Shown: positions 56,432 to 64,000 of the stretch, in pieces
Layout of the letters: the number at the start of each line of letters is the position of its first letter
Position numbering within the stretch: the stretch's first letter is position 1
NCBI GenBank assembly: GCA_012656075.1
Contig: JAAKBF010000030.1
Location: 186,001 to 250,000 of the forward strand
DNA from: Phytophthora hibernalis
Taxonomy: Eukaryota; Oomycota; Peronosporomycetes; Peronosporales; Peronosporaceae
Direction of reading: 5' to 3'
Length of the DNA: 64,000 nt
Program-made: the position numbers and the translations under genes
Notes under the pieces: model-generated
Seen by the model: only the letters and a program-made list of their open reading frames with translations
Told to the model about the DNA's origin: nothing
Database searches by the model: none

Positions 56432-57026
56432 CGTGGCGTCCGTTTGACCATCCTAATATACGTCGCTCACTAGAATTCCACCAACAATACTACCTCGAGC
56501 TGGACGACGCACGCACAGCAAGCTGCTGAAGAAGCAGATGATGCCTGCGACGACCGAGACGTACTTCACGGTCATATCGACGACAGAAGACCAAGCAGGA
56601 TCCACAGCCACCCTCGTCTCAGTAGCTTCTGATATGTACGAGTGCTCAGTGGACCCACCCGAAGTAGCCGACGAAGAGACCGCAAACGTGCGCGCCATCG
56701 TGGACGAGTCGGTCATGCAGATGGTGCTATCCAATAACGTTCTTGGCGAGACGCTCCCGGACGATGCATGCGGAGACGTTATCGTACGGCAGACTCAATT
56801 ACAAAAGCCGAGATCAACACGTTTGAAATGAACTTATTGGCGAAAACGCACAAACCACCGACGTCGGGACGGCGACGCGGCCTGCCGAACCGACAACCGA
56901 GGTCACGGTAGAGCTTCTGGGCACAGCGGTAGCCGACTTGAGGTTTCGAGGGCCCGATACGAAAACAACGCAAAGGGAGCAAGAGATTGCTTCTTTTGGA
57001 ACGGTACAAGATGAATCGGAATCGTT

Positions 57027-58570
57027 TTGCCTAAACGAAGAGCAGCATTGTGCGTTTTGAACGTTGCGGTGCCGCTCCTACACAAGATTGCAGGCAAAAG
57101 TCTCACGCCGGAATCATGTTTCAACACACGTCCGTTAATCATCACTGACGCTGGTGGGACCGGCAAAACACGGCTTGTGGAGGCCGTGCAAGCTCTCGCA
57201 CGAAGCTGGGGCCGCCCAAAGTGCGTAATGCCCACCGCGTCATCTGGCGTAGCAGCAGCGAACCTGGAAGGTCACACAATGCACAGCTCCGTCAAGCTCG
57301 GTATCCGTCAGAAACAGTTGCCCCCGCACGTACGAGGCCCAACAGAAGAGCTAAACGCGCTCTGGGACCCGATACTATGCGTGTTTGCTGACGAATTGTC
57401 CATGACCGAAATCGGATTCTTCGGACTCTGGGAGGAAGCGCTGCCCCACGTAAAAAACTGCTCCGAGCCGTTTGGCGGGCTCATTACCGTGCTTATGTTC
57501 GACTTCTTCCAGCTGGAGACGGTCAGCGGCTATCAGTTATACAGTCTGCCGACGCAAAAGAGGCCATTTAGCGAGCTCCAGCTACGCGGACCCTGGCTCT
57601 ATCGATCGATCGACAAAGTAGTGTATTTAACGCGCAATATGCGTTTCGTAAACGATCTAGAGTGGGCGAATGGCTAGAGCTGGCGCAACGGGGCAACTGG
57701 TGCACGGAGATGCGTGCGTTCCTGCAGCAGGCGCCACCGCCACTGGCGTCTGTGAACGCACCATCACGGGACTTCGTTCAGTTCATCTCAACGGACAACG
57801 CAATGCTGAAGCACGTGAGCGACGCGGCGGTGCAGATTGCTACCCGCGCGCTTGCCAACTCACGCAGACTGTACGCTATACCTGCACGTATGTCACAGAC
57901 CGCTGACTTGACAGTAATCCAAAGCATGCCCGACAGCCGCACCGGAAGCATCCCAGTATTTTTGAAAGCGTACATCGGTGAGTTACTCACTAGACGCTGC
58001 GTTGCTAAGTGCCTTGATGCATCTGACGTGCCGCCATTTCTTGCGTTGCCGCAGGTATGCCAGTCCGCGTCAAAGCAAATCAGTGCATTAAAAGGGCGTT
58101 GCAAATGGCGCTACAGGCAATATTTTCACATTGCTTGGCGCCCAGACACGCAGTTCGAGCGCAAAGCGGACGGTATCTGGGTTGCCTCGACGACTCTGAC
58201 GAATCTGTTCGTTGACATTCGAGACCAGCATAACCGAGGTCGCTTCCCTGGCATCCCGGACACATGGCCGACGTCTGTCATGCCGGTAGTTCAAACGAGA
58301 GCTACTTTCTCGCTTGCCAACGAGACGATCTCGATCCGGGGATTTCCGGTCGTCCCGGCATTCGGGACGACAGTGCATGGTATTCAAGGAGACAGCCGCA
58401 ACAGGATTGTCGTGACCAACTTACGCCCGCCCCACTTTCATCGAGTTGACCCCCACACACTGTACGTCACATTCTCCAGGGTGCACACGCGCGCAGGTCT
58501 TTACTGGACGGGCTGCCGCCTCGACGATAGCGACTTCGCTTACTTTTGCCCGATCAAAGGGAATCGATGA
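57027..58570 (+). pseudogene. Helitron PIF1-type helicase, one frameshift
   Basis: Two frames: 57027-57677 and 57662-58570, shifting near 57665. Motif I is DAGGTGKTRLVEAV (Walker A). Ia is ASSGVAAANLEGHTMHSSVK, motif II ADELSMT (DE retained), motif III MFDFFQLETVSG (usually GDFxQLPPV, degenerate). Late motifs are FPVVPAFGTTVHGIQGDS and LYVTFSRVHTRAGLYWTG. SF1B helicases of this type unwind DNA during rolling-circle transposition. Apart from the frameshift and motif III it is well preserved, much better than the Rep part. Confidence 0.8.
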
Positions 58571-59035
58571 GGATCACCGCCTACGCGATGTTGCAGCAGC
58601 GACCGCATCAAGAACTGTCGCGTATATTAACCAACTAGCGTACCTCGTACCTTAAGTTTGTACAGCCAGCCACTGCCGTGCATGTCTGCCTATCTACCGT
58701 TAATGCAGGAATTCGTAATATCAACAATACTAACATGCTTCACCACGACAAGAAGCTAACACACCCGCAACTTGCCGTACACAATTGTTCCTTGCCTAAC
58801 AAGCAGTGTTACACAGCTACGGTCCCGGGTGCGGGCCGTGGTACGCGGCAGTTCTTGATGAGGTCGCTGCTGCGAACTCGCGTAGGCGGTGATCCTCATC
58901 GATTCCCTCTTTGCTCGAGCAAAAGTAAGCGAAGTCGCTATCGTCGAGGCGGCTGACCGCCCAGTAAAGACCTGCGCGCGTGCGCACCCTGGAGCGTGTG
59001 ACGTACAGTGTGGGGGTCAGCGTACTCCGACCGCT
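58441..59035. repeat. Inverted duplication of the Helitron helicase end
   Basis: 58441-58635 (plus) and 58840-59035 (minus) are imperfect reverse complements. Both encode LYVT.SRV.TRAGLYW and RLDDSDFAYFC, and share the following non-coding GGGAATCGATGAGGATCACC. The spacer is about 200 bp. The minus copy has diverged more (TFSRVH to TRSRVR). Confidence 0.85.
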
Positions 59036-59739
59036 GTGTTTCGCCCACAGGGCGAAGCCTAAAATCTTTGTTTGCAATCGAACCGGCCTTGAACTGCAGC
59101 GAAATCCATGCCACCCCACACGTTAGACACGTCATCTAACGCTCACAAACAATCCGGAGGAGGTACATGTATTAATGCGTGCACTGTAGTTGATTGTTAT
59201 GACTACGTGGGCTTCTATAATATAGGCCATCATCCTTCAAACCAGCTGATAACGCTAGGGGTCATGCAGACCTAGTCGCGCAGACGGTTTCTAGAAGGAA
59301 TACATAGTGCTGCAAAATCTTCATTTTCGTCCGCGTGGTGACAGTCATGCGTTGTCTTGCCTCTAGAAAACAATCCTATCTGCGAATAAAATCCTCTACC
59401 CACCCTTGAGGGGTGGGAATGAAATGTTCGTCTGGGGATAAATGTCTGGCCAATCAGCGTTAGCTTATTTATGCCCAGACACGGACAGAGAAATCAGGGC
59501 CTAATGGGGCGCAAAGTACCTGAGCCCCCACTATTCGTTTTTGTTGTTGTGCAGTTATCGTTTGCCATTTTTTGTCCGAATCAGTCATCTTGTGACGAGT
59601 GCTACACAAGCAACATACTTGAGGAAGCGTAGTTTCAAGAGTATACAAACTCTAAGTAAACGGCAGCTCACAAGTTCCCTGGTTGGCGTGAACTTAGTGG
59701 CTAGAATAGCGTAGTTAAATCCAGTAAAATGTGTCCTTG
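59036..59739. other. No gene; small GC hairpin
   Basis: The hairpin CCCACCC-ttgag-GGGTGGG lies at 59399-59417. Otherwise there is no coding or repeat signal. Confidence 0.5.
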
Positions 59740-59990
59740 GAAAAGGGACCAAATGAGTTACTGGTGTGGCATACGCAACGTATTTAGTCCGATCAAATCA
59801 GCGCAAGGACGAAAAATGATTTGGGTTTTGTAGGAGGACATTTAGGAACCAAAAATAGCAATGTGTCTTAAATGGCATATCAGTCACTGGGCTATCTAAA
59901 TATAGGTGAAGTCGGCGGACCCCATGACCAACTCAAGATAAGCTTGCAATTTTTGTCCTAAGGGAAATGACCAGTTGAGGGCCGACGACG
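59740..59990 (+). repeat. Second copy of the pogo-element terminal region
   Basis: Matches, in opposite orientation, 61220-61440 of the pogo element (TGGTGTGGCATAC.CAACGTATTT, ATCAAAT..GCGCAAGGAC, GTCGGCGGACC). It ends in AAATGACCAGTTGAGGGCCG, which also occurs in reverse complement at about 62536-62555. Confidence 0.7.
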
Positions 59991-60467
59991 GGATGGTCTA
60001 TTCACTTGCCCATAAATATGGACCAAGTTTAGAGAGGAAACAACATTTTACAGGTTTATAAAGCTGGCGAACTCGGCACGTTTTAGTCTAATTGATAGTA
60101 AAAGATCAAATTATTTTAGCCAGTAATAACGCGTTAGTCGCTTGCCGACAGCGTTACGGTGCGAAATTTGGCCTTTATCAGTTATGGACCGCATTTTAGC
60201 TTGATTTTATTACCGGAGTGACAGTTAACATGGACTCAAAATACACATCGTATTGGGGATAGACTTCTTACGAAAATACATAAATTTGGATATGCATTTG
60301 TATGCACAGTTTATTATTTTTAAACGGCATGTCAAACGACTTATCAGTCGCCTCTCCACCAGAGAGTTTGGCAAGCAAGATGAGGTGTTCGACGGCTGCA
60401 CGAAGACAACTCGGGGCTCCAACATCAAGTTCAGCAGCTGGATATAGAGCAAGGCGGCAAGGCCTCC

Positions 60468-61026
60468 GTGACCAACGGCTTTTCTGTCCTCACTGTCGCG
60501 CTCGCCGCCATGTCCGCCGTCGCCTCGGACGCCTCCATACGATATGAGGAGGTGGCTATACTGAGACGGCCGTCATGCCTGATTGATCGTGACCCGCCGG
60601 CATGGGCACGTTCTACCGCTGCAAAACGTACACGATCAAGAAGATTCAGGCATGCAGCAGGGGAACGTGTGCGAAGACGCGCCGAGTATCAAGGGCAACT
60701 CGACCAGCAGCTTGGACAAGTCGTACAACACCGACTTGACCTCCAGCACGGAGAGTCACTGGACGGCCTTCAACGCCAGCACGCACAAGTCGCTTAATGT
60801 GTTAGAGTTGGATGCCCAGGTGCTGGACGACGATGTCTTGAACGAGTGCGGCATGTCGCTCGTGGACGGGACCGCCCGTGAATTTCCCGGATATCCTCGA
60901 CCAACCTGCCGTACGACAAGGCCAAGTGCAGCAGCTCGGCGGTGCTCCCTCCTACTGGATCGCGCTGCGATACAACAGTTGCTACACCGAGCTCTACGGC
61001 GAGTTCTACCACACGAGCGGAACGTA
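60468..61026 (+). pseudogene. Decayed secreted-protein-like gene, unrecognised
   Basis: The first frame has a signal-peptide-like hydrophobic stretch (FSVLTVALAAMSAVASDASI), without a clear ATG (GTG at 60468). In other frames follow GMGTFYRCKTYTIKKIQACS, SIKGNSTSSLDKSYNTDLTS and WTAFNASTHKSLNVLELDAQ, and finally QQLGGAPSYWIALRYNSCY and an end YHTSGT at TAG 61024-61026. Coding-like composition with several cysteines and at least three frame changes. I do not recognise the family. It lies between the two pogo-type termini and could be an older gene split by them. Confidence 0.35.
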
Positions 61027-61157
61027 GGGCGGATAGCCCGCGAGGTGAGCGTCAGGTACGTGCACGTCGTGAAAAGACATGGCGACCCTCAAAGGTAGCA
61101 AACACTACGATTAATGCGTCAAGGTCCTGCTTAAGAAGATCGAGGTCTAGGACAAAA

Positions 61158-62646
61158 AAGCGCATGGTGTCCATCAAAGTCCATCTGAAATTTGTCACTA
61201 ATAACATATGCATTTTATAATTTGTCCTAGCTGGTTGGACAAAAATGTGTGTATGTCTTGGGTTTAGTATGAGGTCCGACGACTGCAGCTATTTTTAGAT
61301 TTGTTTATATGTCATTAAAGACCAGTGACTATTTATGGCTCCAAAAATGTCCCTTACAAAACCAAAAGTCATGTTTGTCCTTGCGATTATTTGATATGAC
61401 AAAATACGTTGTGTATGCCACACCAAAAACTATTTTTGTCCTTTGTCGTAGGCCAAATTTTGACTGCGGTTAACCGATGCTGGTACAGAAACGGAAAAAA
61501 GCGAGCCACTTCTGGAACAGGTAGAAGTTGATGACCAGACAGAGAGGTGGTGATTGCAGCACTGGGGGACCAGATTCTTCCAAGATGTCCCACTGGACAG
61601 TCTTTCCTGGAAGAATGAAAGTAGGGGGCACAAACCCAGCAGCACTACCGCACGCAACGACAGAGAGATGAAAGTTTATGGAGGGATCCGTACACCACAC
61701 GTTCTTGGATCCTCGAAGCGCCACGATTTTCTTTGACTTTTTCGCGTTTGAAACGCTGTTTCATCTATGTTAAAAATCCGAGAGCTGTCCAATCGCAGCT
61801 CGATGACGAGCTTAGCTACATGTAGTGTGTTAAACAGCAAAGTCAGGTCTTCACCGACGACCCAATTGCGCTTAAGGGAAAGCGACTGTGCCACTCGAGT
61901 CGTCAGCTGCGGATGTCGATTGACAAAACGCTGATACCACCCACTGGTGAGGCTAGCCTCAGTGACAAGAAGCGTCATCTCGATCGCCTTCTTCAAAATC
62001 AAATATCGGTCAACTGGATGACCGACGAGTTAGCGACCGACAACCCACTTGTAGAGGTGGCGTTCAGCTTCAGCAGGCAGATGTGGATTAGTACCAGGGC
62101 GACGTGGCTCTAGAGATTGCATTGCCTCGTGTTTCTTTAACCACGTTCGGATAGTCCTCTCAAGGATGCACTATTGAGCAGCAACAACTGCAACTGAAAC
62201 ACCACCATGAACTTCGGCGACAACAGCAGCCTTGGTCTCGATTGAGTAGGTGGTTGGTCGGTTCTAGGTCATTGCCGTGTCTTGTTGGTTACGTAGAGAA
62301 ATGGAAAATGTGCTCGGCTTAGCTCACAGCCGTGGCGGTTGTGGTGTTTGGTTGGAGATACGTACGCGATGGTATGACTGGTGCCGGCGATGCAAATTTT
62401 GGCGCCAATCATTTCCGCAATAAGATTTAAACTTTAGAGGTTTCGTATTTAGTGATTATTTGCCAATACAAGCGCGGCATTTAAGTAGATATGCTCATAT
62501 TGGTCAAAACTTTCGCCTGCCCTTAATTGATCGCCGGCCCTCAACTGGTCATTTCCTTTAGTAGATAGGACAATTGGAAAATCAATATATTATTAGTGAC
62601 AAATTTCAGCTGGCCATTATGTCCTCATGGACTTTGATGGACATCA
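61158..62646 (-). mobile_element. Pogo/Tc-type DNA transposon with long TIRs
   Basis: Outer ends GGTGTCCATCAAAGTCCAT (left) and its complement ATGGACTTTGATGGACATC (right). Inward the repeat continues with CTGAAATTTGTCACTAATAA on both sides and a GTCCTA block, about 100 bp of imperfect terminal inverted repeat; the right end has about 17 extra bases (GAGGACATAATGG-type). Total about 1.49 kb. It encloses the pogo-type transposase relic on minus. Confidence 0.75.
61387..62272 (-). pseudogene. Pogo-family (DDE_1) transposase, broken
   Basis: The ATG at 62272 starts an N-terminal HTH (TYSIETKAAVVAEVHGGVSV, RTIRTWLKKHEAM) interrupted by TAGs in the second and third lines and a TAA near 62020. The Tc5/CENP-B-type second HTH follows (EASLTSGWYQRFVNRHPQLT). 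The DDE core has RIFNIDETAFQ (first Asp) and HLSVVACGSAAGFVPPTFIL, each in its own frame. Downstream Asp/Glu cannot be placed with confidence because of frameshifts near 61690 and 61590. No longer functional. Confidence 0.75.
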
Positions 62647-64000
62647 AATCAGGCTGTCCCGAGAAAACCTAAGACAGGTATGGGCGCTCATGCCCAGAAA
62701 GCTCATATTTTTTCGAAATTAATGCTAAGACAATGCATCAAACTTTTGGTCCTTCTATTTTCCTACTGCTGGCTCACCGGGGTTAAAGACTGAGTGTTTT
62801 ATAGGTGTACCTTAAATTGGTCTGTAATACAATTTCTAAGCAACCTATAGTCCTGGTAGTACGGTCACGTTAGGACGGACAGCACAACAGGGGTTAATTG
62901 TCTCGAAGAAAAGTAGATATCGATTCAATACAAATTTTAAATGAAATGATCTTATAAATTGCTTTTTGTATAAGGTATTACATTTTTGATAGGATAACAG
63001 GTGAAAAGTATAGTCTATACAGGTAAACAGGGAGGCTTAAATGGTATAATACGTTAAACATACATGTATTGAAGAGATGTAATGTGAGTAAATGATTTTG
63101 AAAGTAAATGATAGCGCAAAATCATTTACTTTTGTCTGCCCAAGCTCGCCAACTCGTTGTTATGTAAAACTGTACAAGCAGATGCTGCAGCTGCGAAGCA
63201 GGCGCAGGAGATACGCCGAAAACATATTAGTCTAACGTACTCTGTGTACATTTTGAAAGCATTATAACATGTTGCCAGCGGCAGCAGGTTGCACTCGGCA
63301 AAAACAGATACGTTCTAAATCACAATCAAAACTGAGAAAAAGAGCACTACCAGCTCAACATTCTAGTTTAACCTACCGCTACGGTTACTCCGGTTTATAT
63401 GTTCCTCTCAAGTCTGTAACGAAGCTAGGCAAACCGAACGACAGTACCCCGCTTTTTGGTTCACGGTTATTTTTTAAACTTTTCGACCGAAGACGGACAA
63501 TTAGATTCCGCGCGCTCAATTGGCACTTTCCGTTACCGGTTTTCGACTTCGGTCGAAAAACATTGCAAACCAGCGGGACAAAACGCCAGGTTCAAGATTT
63601 TATGCTCGTTTGCGAGCATGTCGGTGAGCATGTTCGCACGGATGTTCTCGCCAAATGTCTTCTACTTGCGCTCCAATTGGCTCAAGATGTCCTACGCGCA
63701 CGCCTTTTCTCTTCTCGAAAAGCCGCACGATCGATCGTAGTGAGAGACTACTTCTACGTAAGAGCTTAGTTTTCAAACAACTTTCTCGTATTTAAGTGCG
63801 CTCGCTTCCTCTCTTCACCTCCTGTATGGTTGCCCCCACTCGAGCACGCTAAGCCGCGCAGAACCAGGCTCGTCTATTAGCAGTAGACATCTATCGATTA
63901 TGACTTGCATCCTCGCACTCGTACATTCGCAGACAATTCGCCGACAAGGCGCATTTGTATATGCTGACGCGATATTCATGAAGGTCTCTAGCTTCGACGG
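62647..64000. other. Right edge: no recognised gene
   Basis: A 166-codon plus-strand frame (63269-63769) has no identifiable domain or signal peptide and may be chance. A 13-bp inverted repeat TTTTCGACCGAAG / CTTCGGTCGAAAA lies at 63480-63492 and 63547-63559 inside it. Confidence 0.35.
63181..63223. repeat. 43-bp dispersed repeat, copy 2 (partner at 25502-25544)
   Basis: Same orientation and length as the 25.5-kb copy, sharing GCGAAGCAGGCGCAG and the flanking CTGC and CGCCGA. Unlike the first copy, it is not followed by the palindrome pair. Confidence 0.6.

Larger units (their letters stand above)
53602..59117 (+). mobile_element. Helitron (RepHel) relic
   Basis: Sense-strand Rep/helicase pieces run from about 53790 to 58570, followed by an inverted copy of the last ~190 bp (to ~59035). 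Rolling-circle Rep and PIF1 helicase parts together identify a Helitron. Termini are not certain: no TC start was placed, and the 3' hairpin candidate at 59399-59417 is weak. Confidence 0.8.

Noticed and set aside
59399..59437. GC hairpin followed by CTGG as the Helitron 3' end
   Set aside because: The stem is only 7 bp, the spacing to CTRR is longer than usual and the helicase end is duplicated before it. Not enough to place the terminus.
63269..63769. 166-codon frame near the right edge
   Set aside because: No domain, no signal peptide, no neighbouring support, and a 13-bp inverted repeat lies inside it; probably chance or transposon sequence.
1..64000. CRISPR arrays, bacterial operons, rRNA genes
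   Set aside because: No regularly spaced repeats, no ribosome-binding-site patterned gene strings and no rRNA-like sequence were seen; introns and transposon types indicate a eukaryotic nuclear genome.

Overview
The window looks like nuclear DNA of an oomycete, most likely Phytophthora or a close relative. The evidence is secreted proteins with RXLR/dEER-type N-termini, a tandem LWY-repeat effector, a bZIP whose basic region has the oomycete-style substitution at the invariant Asn, an M96-mating-protein-like gene, short (57-66 bp) GT..AG introns, and typical oomycete transposons (Copia, Gypsy, an APE-type LINE, Crypton-like, Helitron, pogo/Tc, MULE-like). There is no bacterial signature and no CRISPR.

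Layout. 0.8-11.5 kb: a broken RXLR-type gene, two MITE-like elements, and two head-on Gypsy remnants (gag on +, protease/RT/RNase H on -). 11.6-18.8 kb: a giant inverted repeat with two nearly identical 3.4-kb arms around a 302-bp loop. Each arm holds an LTR-bounded Copia element with the same internal deletion and the same 192-bp internal inversion. 19.2-32.1 kb: the gene island, with bZIP (-), RXLR effector with C-terminal membrane anchor (+, frameshifted), multi-LWY effector (+, broken), M96-like gene (-, broken), Cys-rich single-pass membrane protein (-), PRMT5 arginine methyltransferase (+, five exons) and an ER-retained PA-domain protein (-). 33.0-41.6 kb: a LINE on the minus strand with an OTU-like cysteine protease region in ORF1 and an in-situ 1.3-kb inversion that splits its RNase H domain. 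41.8-43.7 kb: a Crypton-type tyrosine recombinase relic followed by a tRNA-like gene. 44.7-45.9 kb: a broken alpha/beta-hydrolase-like gene interrupted by a perfect 33-bp fold-back. 47.0-47.4 kb: a piggyBac-type MITE. 48.3-53.1 kb: decayed MULE-like, SET-domain and HTH coding pieces. 53.6-59.1 kb: a Helitron RepHel relic whose last ~190 bp are duplicated in inverted orientation. 59.7-62.6 kb: a pogo-type transposon with long terminal inverted repeats, a second copy of its terminus, and a decayed secreted-protein-like gene between them. 62.6-64 kb: no gene recognised.

The genes are not an operon. The functional theme is a small conserved island (PRMT5, PA-domain protein, bZIP) mixed with fast-evolving secreted effector genes and embedded in transposons, the two-speed architecture known for Phytophthora. 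Many coding units carry single-base frameshifts. Several fall in short homopolymers, and one is in the otherwise well conserved PRMT5, so part of the apparent pseudogenisation may be consensus error rather than biology.
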